Below are positions 45,404 to 53,970 of a DNA stretch of 56,639 nucleotides, one piece after another. The stretch spans positions 1 through 56,639 of the forward strand of contig NZ_CALFYO010000006.1 of NCBI RefSeq assembly GCF_937952055.1. The letters are read 5' to 3'. Made by a program: the position numbers and the translations under genes. This DNA comes from an uncultured Piscinibacter sp. Lineage in GTDB: Bacteria > Pseudomonadota > Gammaproteobacteria > Burkholderiales > Burkholderiaceae_C. Positions within the stretch are counted from its first letter, which is position 1, and every line of letters begins with the position of its first letter. The notes under the pieces were generated by a model. It saw only the letters and a list, made by a program, of their open reading frames with translations, ran no database searches and was not told the DNA's origin.

Positions 45404-46759
45404 ATGATGTTTTTCGTACCACCGAGGCGGCGCGCCGTTCCGCGCCGCCCCTCCCCCTGCGCGTCGCATGCCTGGCTCGCAGCCTCGCTGCTGACCGCGG
45501 CATGGACCGCTCAGGCGCAGTCGACGGCCGATGTGCGCGCCGCGCTGTCCGTCCACGACGCGGTGCAGGCCGCGACGGCGCGCGCGACATCCCCGGCCGC
45601 TGCCGTCGCGACGGCCCGCGCCGCGCGCGAGATGGCCGTGGCCGCCGCGCAGCGCCCCGACCCCGTGCTGCGCCTGTCGCTCGACAACGTGCCGGTCGAA
45701 GGGCCGGACCGCTTCAGCACGACGCGCGACTTCATGACGCAACGCTCGATCAGCCTCATGCAGACCTTCACGCGCGCGGACAAGCTCAGCGCGCGCGCCC
45801 AGCGCTTCGAGCGCGAGGCCGAGGCGGCGCAGGCGGAGCGCCGCGTGCGCATCGCGGCCGTGCAGCGCGACACCGCCATCGCCTGGTTCGAGCGGCGGGC
45901 GGCCGAACAGCGGCAGGCCGTGCTGCAGCGGTTGCGCAGCGAAGTGCGCTCGCAGGTCGAGGCGGCCGAGGCGGCGCTGCGAGGCGCGCGCGCCATGCCG
46001 GCCGACCTGATCGCGGCACGCGACGCGTTGGCCCAGCTGGAGCAAGCGCTGCTGGATGTCGACGCCGAGGTGGCCAATGCGCGCCGCATGCTGGCGCGCT
46101 GGACCGGCGAGCCGGACCATCTGCCGCTGGCCGAGGCGCCAGCGCTGGCGCAGCATGCGCTGGTCGGGCACGACGTGTCCGATCGGCTGGGCCACCACCC
46201 CGATCTGCTGCAATTGGCCGCGCGTGAAGCCCAGGCCGGCGCGGAAGCCGCGGCGGCCCGCGCCGAGCGCGAGCCGGACTGGAGCGCGGAGCTGATGTTC
46301 GGCCAGCGCGGCTCGCGCTTCGCGAACATGGTGTCTGTCGGGGTCTCGCTGCCCTTGCCCTGGGACCGGCCGCAACGACAGGATCGCGAGCTCGCGGCCC
46401 GCCTGGCGCAGGCCGAAGCCCTGCGTGCCGAACGCGAGGAACTGGCGCGTGAACACCTCGCACAGACCGAGTCGTGGATCGCGGCCTGGCGCGCCGGCCT
46501 GGCGCGGCTGGCGCTGATCGACCGCGACCGCGCTGCGCTGGCGCAGCAGCGTGTCGACGCCGCGCTGGCCGCCTACCGGGGCGGACAGTCTCCGCTGTCG
46601 GCGGTGCTCGACGCCCGCCGCGCAGCGCTGGCGCTGCAGATGGAACGCATCGACCTCGAGCTCCAGACCGCGCGGCTGTGGACCCGGCTGGAGTTCCTGA
46701 TCCCCGCCGAACCGACGGCCGCTGCCGCGCACACCGCTCTTGAAGGAGCTGCACGATGA
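45404..46759 (+). CDS. cusC: CusC/CzcC-type outer-membrane efflux protein
   Basis: A 451-residue TolC-family protein with a signal peptide and two long helical-hairpin repeats (DAVQAATARATSPAAAVATARAAREM and the matching second half), which form the periplasmic tunnel and outer-membrane barrel of a tripartite RND pump. The start at 45404 is preceded by GGAG; the codon at 45383 has none. It overlaps cusB by ATGA. With the CusB-F and CusA products it exports periplasmic or cytosolic Cu(I), possibly also Ag(I). Confidence 0.88.
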   Translation: MMFFVPPRRRAVPRRPSPCASHAWLAASLLTAAWTAQAQSTADVRAALSVHDAVQAATARATSPAAAVATARAAREMAVAAAQRPDPVLRLSLDNVPVEGPDRFSTTRDFMTQRSISLMQTFTRADKLSARAQRFEREAEAAQAERRVRIAAVQRDTAIAWFERRAAEQRQAVLQRLRSEVRSQVEAAEAALRGARAMPADLIAARDALAQLEQALLDVDAEVANARRMLARWTGEPDHLPLAEAPALAQHALVGHDVSDRLGHHPDLLQLAAREAQAGAEAAAARAEREPDWSAELMFGQRGSRFANMVSVGVSLPLPWDRPQRQDRELAARLAQAEALRAEREELAREHLAQTESWIAAWRAGLARLALIDRDRAALAQQRVDAALAAYRGGQSPLSAVLDARRAALALQMERIDLELQTARLWTRLEFLIPAEPTAAAAHTALEGAAR

Positions 46760-48357
46760 ACCCGAAGACCTTGAAGCTCGCCGGCGCCGGCATGGCCGTT
46801 CTCGCCGCCGTGGGCGGCGCGGCCTGGTGGATCGGCATGAACCAGGGCATGGCCATGATGGCAGCCCCGGCGGCGGTCGCCGCCGCGCCCGCCGACCCAT
46901 CGCAATGGACGGTTCCGCAGGGCGAGGCGGCGACGCGCCGCCACATCCGCGACGGCCTGAAGGCCGGCGATGTCGATCCCGTCACCGGCCTGCGCATCCA
47001 GAACTACCACGATCCGATGGTGCCGGGAAAGAACTTCGACGCCCCGGGCAAGTCGCCCTTCATGGACATGATGCTGGTGCCGCGCTATGCGGGTGGCGGC
47101 CAGGGCGGCGGGGACGACAGCGCGATCGTCAGCGTCAGCCCCCGCGTGCAGCAGAACCTCGGCCTGCGCACCGCGGCGGTGGTCGAAGGTTCGCTCGCGA
47201 CGGAAGTCGGCGCCGTCGGCAACGTGGCGTGGAACGAACGCCTGCAGGAAGTCGTCTCCGCGCGCGCCATGGGCTTCGTCGAGAAGCTGCACGTGCGCGC
47301 GACGTTCGACCGCGTGGCCGTCGGGGCGCCGCTGGCGGACCTCTACATCCCGGACTGGGTGGCGGCGCAGGAGGAGTACCTGGCCGTGGCGCGCATGAAT
47401 GGCCCGGACGTCGACGCATTGCGCGACGCGGCCCGCGCGCGCATGCGCCAGGCCGGCATGGACGACGCCCTGATCGCCCGAGTGGCCCGCGAGGGCCAGG
47501 TGCGCGCCCGCGTGACCCTGGCCGCGCCGGTCGCCGGCGTCGTCTCCGAGCTGATGGTGCGCGAAGGTGCCACCGTGATGCCCGGCATGCCGATCCTGCG
47601 CCTGCAAGGCACCCGCACGGTCTGGGCCGAAGGGCAGGTGCCCGAGAGCCAGGCGGCACTGGTCGAGTCCGGCGCGCGCGTGGTGGCCACCAGCCCCGCC
47701 GCGCCCGGGCAGGAGTTCGTCGGCCGCGTGCAGGCGCTGCTGCCCGAGGTCGACGCCGCCACCCGCACGCTGAAGGCGCGCATGGAACTGGCCAATCCGG
47801 GCGCTCGACTGGTGCCTGGCATGTTCGTGCAGCTGCGCCTGGCCCAGCCTGCGCGTGCCAAGGCGCTGCTGCTGCCCAGCGAAGCGGTGATCCGCACCGG
47901 ACGCCGCAGCGTGGTGATGCTGGCGGAAGCAGAAGGTCGCTTTCGACCCGTGGAGGTGAAGACCGGCCTGGAGGCGAACGGCCAGACCGAGGTCGTGGCG
48001 GGCCTGGCCGCGGGCCAGCGCGTGGTGCTGTCGGGCCAGTTCCTGATCGACTCGGAAGCCAGCCTGCGCGGACTGGAAGCCCGGCTGAACCAGGAGAGCG
48101 CGGTCCCGGCCGCGACGCTGCATCGCACCGCCGCGCGCATCGATGCGATCGAAGGCGACACTGTCACGCTGGAGCACCCGCCGATCCCGGCGCTGAAATG
48201 GCCGCAGATGGCGATGGACTTCCGCCTGCCGCCCGCGCCGCAGCGCCCGCGTGGCCTGGCGCCGGGCGATCAGGTCGAGGTGGAGTTCCGCCTGCAGGAC
48301 GGTGACGTGCCGCAGATCACCACCATCCAGCGCGCCGCGTCGGGAGCCGCCAAGTGA
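46756..48357 (+). CDS. cusB: CusB-type membrane-fusion protein with fused CusF-like domain
   Basis: A 533-residue periplasmic adaptor. One N-terminal membrane helix (about 7-26) is followed by a heavy-metal-binding domain with YHDPMVPGKNF and SPFMDMML, then the barrel-sandwich, helical and beta-barrel parts of an RND adaptor. The last 80 residues form a CusF-like copper chaperone: His474, Trp482, Met485 and Met487 (HPPIPALKWPQMAM) have exactly the ligand spacing of CusF. In E. coli CusF is a separate protein that hands Cu(I) to CusB. ATGA and GTGA overlaps with neighbours. Confidence 0.92.
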   Translation: MNPKTLKLAGAGMAVLAAVGGAAWWIGMNQGMAMMAAPAAVAAAPADPSQWTVPQGEAATRRHIRDGLKAGDVDPVTGLRIQNYHDPMVPGKNFDAPGKSPFMDMMLVPRYAGGGQGGGDDSAIVSVSPRVQQNLGLRTAAVVEGSLATEVGAVGNVAWNERLQEVVSARAMGFVEKLHVRATFDRVAVGAPLADLYIPDWVAAQEEYLAVARMNGPDVDALRDAARARMRQAGMDDALIARVAREGQVRARVTLAAPVAGVVSELMVREGATVMPGMPILRLQGTRTVWAEGQVPESQAALVESGARVVATSPAAPGQEFVGRVQALLPEVDAATRTLKARMELANPGARLVPGMFVQLRLAQPARAKALLLPSEAVIRTGRRSVVMLAEAEGRFRPVEVKTGLEANGQTEVVAGLAAGQRVVLSGQFLIDSEASLRGLEARLNQESAVPAATLHRTAARIDAIEGDTVTLEHPPIPALKWPQMAMDFRLPPAPQRPRGLAPGDQVEVEFRLQDGDVPQITTIQRAASGAAK

Positions 48358-51300
48358 TCGGCGCCCTCATCCGATGGAGCCTGGCCAACCGCTTCCTCGT
48401 GCTGATGGCCAGCGTGCTGGTCACCGCCTGGGGCGTGGTGGCACTGCTGCGCACCCCGCTGGACGCCCTGCCCGACCTGTCCGACACGCAGGTCATCATC
48501 CGCACCAGCTGGCCGGGGCAGGCGCCCCGGATCGTCGAGAACCAGGTCACCTATCCGCTGACGACCACGATGCTGTCGGTGCCCGGCACGAAGGCGGTGC
48601 GCGGCTTCTCGATGTTCGGCGACAGCTTCGTCTACGTCATCTTCGACGACGGCGTGGACCTGTACTGGGCGCGCTCGCGCGTGCTCGAGTACCTGAACCA
48701 GGTGCAGTCGCGCCTGCCCGCCGCGGCCAGGTCCTCGATCGGCCCGGACGCCACCGGCGTCGGCTGGATCTACCAGTACGCGCTGGTGGACCGGCGGGGC
48801 GGCCACGACCTGGCGCAATTGCGCGCCCTGCAGGACTGGTTCCTGCGCTTCGAGCTGAAGACGGTTCCCGACGTGGCCGAGGTCGCCAGCATCGGCGGCA
48901 TGGTGCGTCAGTACCAGATCGTGCTCGACCCCGACAAGCTGGCCGCCTACCGCATCTCGCAGACGATGGTCAGCGGCGCCGTCGCCCGCGCCAACCAGGA
49001 GGCCGGCGGATCGGTGATCGAGATCGGCGAGGCCGAGTATGCCGTCCGTGCCAACGGCTATCTGCAGACGCTGGACGACTTCCGCGCCATCCCGCTGGCG
49101 ACCACCGACAGCGGCGTCTCGGTGCGGCTGGGCGATGTCGCGCGCATCCAGACGGGCCCCGAGATGCGCCGCGGCATCGGCGAGCTGGACGGCGAAGGCG
49201 AAGCGGTCGGCGGCGTGATCGTGATGCGCTCCGGCAAGAACGCTTTGCAGACGATCGCCGCGGTGAAGGTCAAGCTGGCCGAACTGCAGCGCGGCCTGCC
49301 CGCGGGCGTCGAGATCGTGCCGGTGTACGACCGATCGGGCCTGATCGAACGCGCGGTGGAGAACCTCACCGTCAAGCTGCTGGAGGAGTTTGCCGTGGTC
49401 GCACTGGTGTGCCTGGCATTCCTGTTCCACCTGCGCAGCGCGCTGGTCGCCATCGTCTCGCTGCCGCTGGGCGTGCTCGGCGCCTTCGTCGTGATGCAGC
49501 ACCAGGGTGTCAACGCCAACGTGATGTCGCTGGGCGGCATCGCCATCGCCATCGGCGCGATGGTCGATGCGGCCATCGTGATGATCGAGAACGCGCACAA
49601 GCATCTCGAACAGTGGGCGCACGTCCATCCCGGCCGGACGCTCGATGGCGAGACGCGCTGGCGCGTCGTCGGCGACGCGGCGGTCGAGGTGGGCCCGGCC
49701 TTGTTCTTCTCGCTGCTGATCATCACGCTCAGCTTCGTGCCCGTGTTCACGCTCGAGGCACAGGAAGGACGGCTGTTCGCGCCGCTGGCCTTCACGAAGA
49801 CCTACGCCATGGCGGCGGCGGCGGGCCTGGCGGTGACGCTCGTCCCCGTCCTGATGGGCTATCTCATCCGCGGCCGCATCCCGGGCGAGATGGCCAACCC
49901 GCTGAATCGTGCGCTGATCGCACTCTACCGGCCGCTGCTGGACGCGGCGCTGAAGCTGCCGAGGCTGACGCTGGCAGTGGCTGGCCTGCTGCTGGTGGCG
50001 AGCCTGTGGCCCCTGCAACAGCTGGGCAGCGAGTTCATGCCGCCGCTGGACGAAGGCGACCTGCTGTACATGCCCACCGCGCTGCCCGGCCTGTCTGCGG
50101 CCAAGGCGGCCGAGCTGCTGCAGCAGACCGACCGCCTGATCAGGACCGTGCCCGAGGTGCGCAGCGTCTACGGCAAGGCCGGCCGCGCCGAGACCGCCAC
50201 CGATCCGGCGCCGCTGGAGATGTTCGAGACGACGATCCAGTTCAAGCCACGCGCGCAGTGGCGACCGGGGATGACACCCGACCGGCTGGTCGAGGAACTG
50301 GACCGCGTCGTGCGCGTGCCGGGGCTGTCGAACATCTGGGTGCCGCCCATCCGCAACCGCATCGACATGCTCGCCACCGGCATCAAGAGCCCGGTGGGCG
50401 TGAAGGTGGCGGGACCGGACCTCGCCACCATCGACCGCCTGACCGGTCAGGTCGAACGCGCGGTGAAGAACGTGGCGGGCGTTTCCAGCGCCTTCGCCGA
50501 GCGACTCACCGGCGGCCGCTACATCGACGTGGACATCCGGCGCGATGCCGCCGCACGATACGGCCTGAACATCGCCGACGTGCAGGACGTGGTGGCGGGC
50601 GCCGTGGGTGGCATGAACATCGGCGAGACGGTCGAGGGCCTGCAGCGCTTCCCGATCAACCTGCGCTACCCGCGCGAGCTGCGCGACTCGATGGCCCGCC
50701 TGCGCGCGCTGCCCATCGTCACCCCGCGCGGCCAGCGCCTGCTGCTCGGCGACGTGGCCGAGCTGCGCTTCAGCGACGGCCCGCCGATGCTGCGCAGCGA
50801 GAACGCCCGCCTGGCGGGCTTCGTGTACGTGGACATCCGCGGCCGGGACCTGCGCGGTGCGGTGCGGGACATGCAGCGTGCCGTGGGCGAGCAGGTGCAG
50901 CTGCCGGCCGGCTACTCGGTCAGCTGGTCGGGGCAGTTCGAGTTCCTCGAGCGCGCCACCGCCAAGCTCAAGCTGGTGGTGCCCTTCACGCTGCTGATCA
51001 TCTTCGTGCTTCTGTACCTCACGTTCAGGCGCCTGGACGAGGCGTTGCTGCTGATGTCGACGCTGCCCTTCGCGCTGGTGGGCGGCGTCTGGCTGCTGTG
51101 GCTGCTGGGCCACCACCTGTCGGTGGCCAGTGCGGTCGGTTTCATCGCACTGGCTGGCGTGGCGGCCGAGTTCGGCGTGATCATGCTGCTGTACCTGAAA
51201 CAGGCCTGGCAGGCGCGGCTCGATGCCGGGCGCGACGACGACGACGCCCTGCTCGACGCGATCCGCGAAGGGGCCGTGCTGCGCGTGCGCCCCAAGGCGA

Positions 51301-51563
51301 TGACGGTGGCGGTGATCGTCGCCGGCCTGCTGCCGCTGTTCTGGGGTGCGGGCACCGGCAGCGAGGTGATGCAGCGCATCGCCGCGCCGATGGTGGGCGG
51401 CATGCTGAGCGCACCGCTGCTGTCGATGTTCGTCATCCCGGCGGCGTACCGGTTGATGCGTCGGCGACGTCGCGGTGGCGACCCGCTGGCGCAAGGCAGC
51501 GGCATCGCCACGCTCGCCGCACCGGGCGGGCCCGGCGCAGGCGCGGTCCAGGCACGTCGCTGA
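48354..51563 (+). CDS. cusA: CusA-type HME-RND copper efflux pump
   Basis: A 1069-residue inner-membrane proton/metal antiporter with twelve membrane helices and two large periplasmic loops. Family segments include TSWPGQAPRIVENQVTYPL, FSMFGDSFVYVIF, the helix-4 proton-relay region GAMVDAAIVMIEN, and IRNRIDML and GGMNIGETVEG around the central metal site. These fit the monovalent (Cu/Ag) branch rather than CzcA. The GTG start overlaps cusB. Last gene of the operon; no clear terminator is seen downstream. Confidence 0.94.
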   Translation: MIGALIRWSLANRFLVLMASVLVTAWGVVALLRTPLDALPDLSDTQVIIRTSWPGQAPRIVENQVTYPLTTTMLSVPGTKAVRGFSMFGDSFVYVIFDDGVDLYWARSRVLEYLNQVQSRLPAAARSSIGPDATGVGWIYQYALVDRRGGHDLAQLRALQDWFLRFELKTVPDVAEVASIGGMVRQYQIVLDPDKLAAYRISQTMVSGAVARANQEAGGSVIEIGEAEYAVRANGYLQTLDDFRAIPLATTDSGVSVRLGDVARIQTGPEMRRGIGELDGEGEAVGGVIVMRSGKNALQTIAAVKVKLAELQRGLPAGVEIVPVYDRSGLIERAVENLTVKLLEEFAVVALVCLAFLFHLRSALVAIVSLPLGVLGAFVVMQHQGVNANVMSLGGIAIAIGAMVDAAIVMIENAHKHLEQWAHVHPGRTLDGETRWRVVGDAAVEVGPALFFSLLIITLSFVPVFTLEAQEGRLFAPLAFTKTYAMAAAAGLAVTLVPVLMGYLIRGRIPGEMANPLNRALIALYRPLLDAALKLPRLTLAVAGLLLVASLWPLQQLGSEFMPPLDEGDLLYMPTALPGLSAAKAAELLQQTDRLIRTVPEVRSVYGKAGRAETATDPAPLEMFETTIQFKPRAQWRPGMTPDRLVEELDRVVRVPGLSNIWVPPIRNRIDMLATGIKSPVGVKVAGPDLATIDRLTGQVERAVKNVAGVSSAFAERLTGGRYIDVDIRRDAAARYGLNIADVQDVVAGAVGGMNIGETVEGLQRFPINLRYPRELRDSMARLRALPIVTPRGQRLLLGDVAELRFSDGPPMLRSENARLAGFVYVDIRGRDLRGAVRDMQRAVGEQVQLPAGYSVSWSGQFEFLERATAKLKLVVPFTLLIIFVLLYLTFRRLDEALLLMSTLPFALVGGVWLLWLLGHHLSVASAVGFIALAGVAAEFGVIMLLYLKQAWQARLDAGRDDDDALLDAIREGAVLRVRPKAMTVAVIVAGLLPLFWGAGTGSEVMQRIAAPMVGGMLSAPLLSMFVIPAAYRLMRRRRRGGDPLAQGSGIATLAAPGGPGAGAVQARR

Positions 51564-51686
51564 GCCGGCAGCACCGGCGCCGGACGATTTGCAGCGGTTC
51601 CTGGCGCTGGGTCCATCGGCTGCCTCGGCCGCTGCTGGCCAGGTGCGGTCATTCACCTGGCAGGACTGGACTTGCCGGGTCTGTCC

Positions 51687-52009
51687 TCAGCGGTTCGTCA
51701 GCTGCTGGTTCAGCGAGGCCAGTTCGCCTTCGGTCAGCGCACCGGCGGCGGCGGCCAGCTGGATGCGGCCCAGCCCAGGAGGCGCAGCACGGCGTCCACC
51801 GCCTGCAGGCTGCGCGTGGTCTGCTCGGCGATCACCCGCGCCTGAACGTCGTGGTCGCGCTCTGCCTGGACGATCGTCTCGCGGTGCGTGCGCCAGATGT
51901 CGCAAGTGGCCAGCGCAGCGATGGCCGCGATCAGCACGCCGCCCATCCAGGCGACGCGGCGCTGCGACGAGGCCTCGGACACCGCGGGAAGACGTGCGTT
52001 GAGCTTCAC
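51687..52009 (-). pseudogene. Frameshifted N-terminal remnant of a membrane sensor protein
   Basis: Translation from GTG at 52009 gives a membrane helix (VAWMGGVLIAAIAALATC) and the start of a PDC/Cache-like sensing region (RHRETIVQAERDHDVQARVIAEQ-type, ...SLQAVDAVLRLL). It then needs a one-base frame shift near 51775 to continue as GRIQLAAAAGALTEGELASLNQQL and stop at 51687. Such starts belong to full-length diguanylate cyclases or sensor kinases several hundred residues long, so this is a truncated and frameshifted remnant, unless an assembly error is involved. Confidence 0.6.
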
Positions 52010-52010
52010 G

Positions 52011-52381
52011 CTAGACGTTCACCAGAGTGGCGATGGTGTCGCACAGCAGGTCCCGCGACAAGGGTGACGGCAGCACCGCGGCCGCACCGAGCGCGCGCGC
52101 CACCTCGCCCTGCGGCGACACATGGGGCAGCAGCGTGGGTGAGAGCACGACGACGGGCACAGCGGGCCGGGCGCCGCAGAGCCGAGCCAGACGTTCGCGG
52201 CCACCCTGTCGCGGGAGGGCAGGTCGATCAGGATCAGCGCGGCCGGCGGCTCGGTGCGTGTGGTTTCGGCGTCGGCCGCCATGCCGTCGGCGGCCAGCCA
52301 CTCGACGAGCAGCGAAGCCATCGCCGGGTCGATGTCGACCAGCAGGACGCGTGGAGGAAAGGGATCTCGGGGCGCGTTCAT
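52011..52381 (-). pseudogene. Frameshifted receiver-domain remnant
   Basis: From ATG at 52381 the product begins like a response-regulator receiver (RVLLVDIDPAMASLLVEWL, then LILIDLPS with the likely phospho-Asp). A one-base shift around 52185-52200 is needed to reach VPVVVLSPTLLPHV...VLPSPLSRDLLCDTIATLV and the stop at 52011. It is one base upstream of the sensor remnant, so both may be leftovers of one operon. The length is not a multiple of three, which is why I call it a pseudogene. Confidence 0.6.
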
Positions 52382-52531
52382 GGTGCGTGGCCAGTGTCTC
52401 AGCCAAGGCTCCCCGTTGGCATGTCGCACCGGGTCCAGCGCATTACAGATGAAATCCTGCCGAGCTGGGCCGAAATGCGGGACCGCACCTGCGGCACCTA
52501 AGGTACCGGCACCACTTTGGAGGATGCCGCG

Positions 52532-52972
52532 ATGAAACCCATTTCCTGCCTGCTGCCGCTCTCGAGCATGGCACTCACCGGCGACGCCGAGGCGCAGTAC
52601 AAGGTCGACAAGTCGTACTGCTGCTCACCGCGCAACGACGCCGACGCCTTCTACGACAACCGGAAGGCCACCGATTTCCTGTGCCGTGCAGCACGGCCGA
52701 GCCATGCGGGCGCCGCGTACGAGCTGGGGAAGATCCATTCCGATGACACGGTGCAGGGCCTGCGCCTGATTCGCCGCGCCGCGACACTGGTGGTCGGCGA
52801 CACGATGGACGAAAAGGCCGTGGCCTACTACTGGTACGACCGCGCAGCGGACTGGGGCGATGCGCAGGCCCGCAGCGCGGCCGACAAGCTCGGCGCGCAG
52901 GACATCTCGCGGTTCGGCAGCCCCGCAGCGACGCCGTGCACCATCGACGAGGTGTACGGGACGCTGCGCTGA
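52532..52972 (+). CDS. Small secreted Sel1-repeat-like protein
   Basis: A 146-residue protein with a weak signal peptide (MKPISCLLPLSSMALTGDAEA) and helical repeats resembling Sel1/TPR units (AAYELGKIHSDD, AVAYYWYDRAADWGDAQARSAADKL). Three cysteines lie in the mature N-terminal part (YCCS, LC). GGAGG precedes the ATG by 9 bp. It stands alone between signalling remnants and the tRNA fragment. Function unknown. Confidence 0.68.
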   Translation: MKPISCLLPLSSMALTGDAEAQYKVDKSYCCSPRNDADAFYDNRKATDFLCRAARPSHAGAAYELGKIHSDDTVQGLRLIRRAATLVVGDTMDEKAVAYYWYDRAADWGDAQARSAADKLGAQDISRFGSPAATPCTIDEVYGTLR

Positions 52973-53134
52973 TCATGCGCACGGCGGTGGCGTCGCGTTC
53001 GCGCCGACGCGTCGGGTCGCTGACCGGCCAGGAGGCGACAGCGGTCTGAATTGCGGGACGCAGGAACCTTCCGGACGGTCGCCGTCGGTCGGCAACGGCC
53101 GGCTGGCCGAGTGGCCCCGAGCTCTGAAAAGACA

Positions 53135-53167
53135 AACGGGTCAGCACCTTGCGAGAGCTGACCCGTT
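53135..53167 (-). terminator. Terminator of the tRNA-Arg locus
   Basis: An 11-bp inverted repeat, AACGGGTCAGC (53135-53145) and GCTGACCCGTT (53157-53167). On the minus strand it is followed by TGTCTTTTC. It lies 8 bp past the 3' CCA of the tRNA fragment, so it is probably the native terminator of the original tRNA gene. Confidence 0.7.
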
Positions 53168-53175
53168 GATGTGAT

Positions 53176-53230
53176 TGGCGCGGCTGGCAGGATTCGAACC
53201 CACGACCCCTTGGTTCGTAGCCGGATGCTC
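53176..53230 (-). pseudogene. 3' fragment of tRNA-Arg(ACG), probable integration scar
   Basis: The minus strand reads through an anticodon loop CTACGAA (anticodon ACG), the 3' side of the anticodon stem CCAAG, the variable region, the T-arm with TTCGAAT, the 3' acceptor strand CAGCCGC, G and CCA. The 5' side of the anticodon stem (TCCGG) does not pair properly with CCAAG, and no D-arm or 5' acceptor strand (expected GCGGCTG) follows upstream. This is the typical duplicated 3' half left at one end of an element that integrates into a tRNA gene. By geometry the element lies to the right (above 53231), where the integron cassettes are. Confidence 0.7.
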
Positions 53231-53295
53231 GGTCAGCAGTTTTTCTTTTTACATCAGGTACTTAACGACTAATGCATGTACCACCGTTGAGCTCG

Positions 53296-53583
53296 CTACG
53301 CGTATCTAAGTAGTTGATTTCTATGGACCAAGCGTCGAGCAATGGTACAGGTCAAGCCAGGTTCAGCCGCAGAGTCCATCTCCACAGGCAGCGGCGATGC
53401 GAGCGCAGACAGCGACGCTGGACGAGTCCGAATGAAGCGCGAGTCTCTCCAGCCAGCGACATCCCTAGGCGCCACAACCTGGAACCGTTGGGCATCTTTA
53501 GCCAGCTCGGCGAGGTACTCCTGCCGGAAGACGACTTGAGGACCACCGTCTTCCGGTTGTCGTTGACTTGTGGCGGCGTTCAT
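53296..53583 (-). CDS. Hypothetical protein of the last cassette
   Basis: A 95-residue soluble protein of unrecognised family, starting with an ATG that overlaps the stop of the upstream 67-residue frame (ATGA). Composition is less GC-rich than the chromosomal genes. It lies between the attC site at 53844-53970 and the tRNA scar. No attC site is recognisable at its own 3' end. Confidence 0.4.
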   Translation of the reverse strand: MNAATSQRQPEDGGPQVVFRQEYLAELAKDAQRFQVVAPRDVAGWRDSRFIRTRPASLSALASPLPVEMDSAAEPGLTCTIARRLVHRNQLLRYA

Positions 53584-53783
53584 TCTCTGGGGACCACACC
53601 AAATTTGATACGCCGGATCTGGCGCCTCTGGTACGCCCGGAGCCAGCGCTGATAGGGTGTCCCTCCAGGCAAAGCGGACCTCAGCGTACTACTGGTTAGT
53701 ACGCCAAGACCGCAAGTGATGTACCAAAAGCCGAGGGTAGGCCAGGCTGGCGCAACCCCAGATGGCATAGCCTGAGCTGTCAT
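53580..53783 (-). CDS. Small hypothetical protein of the last cassette
   Basis: A 67-residue protein with a possible membrane helix (about 16-36) and a basic C-terminus (YQRRQIRRIKFG). It is the first frame after the attC site at 53844-53970 when the array is read on the minus strand, and overlaps the next frame by ATGA. No family recognised; it may be no more than a chance frame. Confidence 0.35.
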   Translation of the reverse strand: MTAQAMPSGVAPAWPTLGFWYITCGLGVLTSSTLRSALPGGTPYQRWLRAYQRRQIRRIKFGVVPRE

Positions 53784-53843
53784 CGCCTAGCCTGCCCTAG
53801 GCTTGGCTGGCTCATCACGACGGCAGCGCACAGCATCTATGAC

Positions 53844-53970
53844 GACTAACGTTTGAGCTGAGGCGCGAGCGCCGGTGTGGCGCTTGGCCCGCTGGACGAT
53901 TGATGAACCTCACCGGGAAGCGGGCCAAGTGCCTTGCCGGTGGAGGTCCCGCTCCAGCGAAGGGTTAGGC
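53844..53970 (-). repeat. attC recombination site 1
   Basis: A 127-bp site. On the minus strand R'' is GCCTAAC (53964-53970), L'' is GCTGGAGCGG, and the R' core is GTTAGTC (53844-53850), preceded by GCTCAAAC. The centre is a long imperfect hairpin (GGCCCGC...GCGGGCC). The stop codon of the 53965-54408 gene lies within R'', as is usual for cassettes. Confidence 0.88.

Noticed and set aside
48354..51563. CzcA-type (Zn/Co/Cd) pump
   Set aside because: The CusF-like domain on the adjacent adaptor, the FSMFGDSFVYVIF segment and the neighbouring Cys/Met-rich protein favour the monovalent Cu/Ag branch, although substrate range is not proven by sequence.
53176..53252. A complete functional tRNA-Arg gene
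   Set aside because: The D-arm and 5' acceptor strand are missing and the anticodon stem is mispaired; only the 3' 55 bases fit a tRNA.
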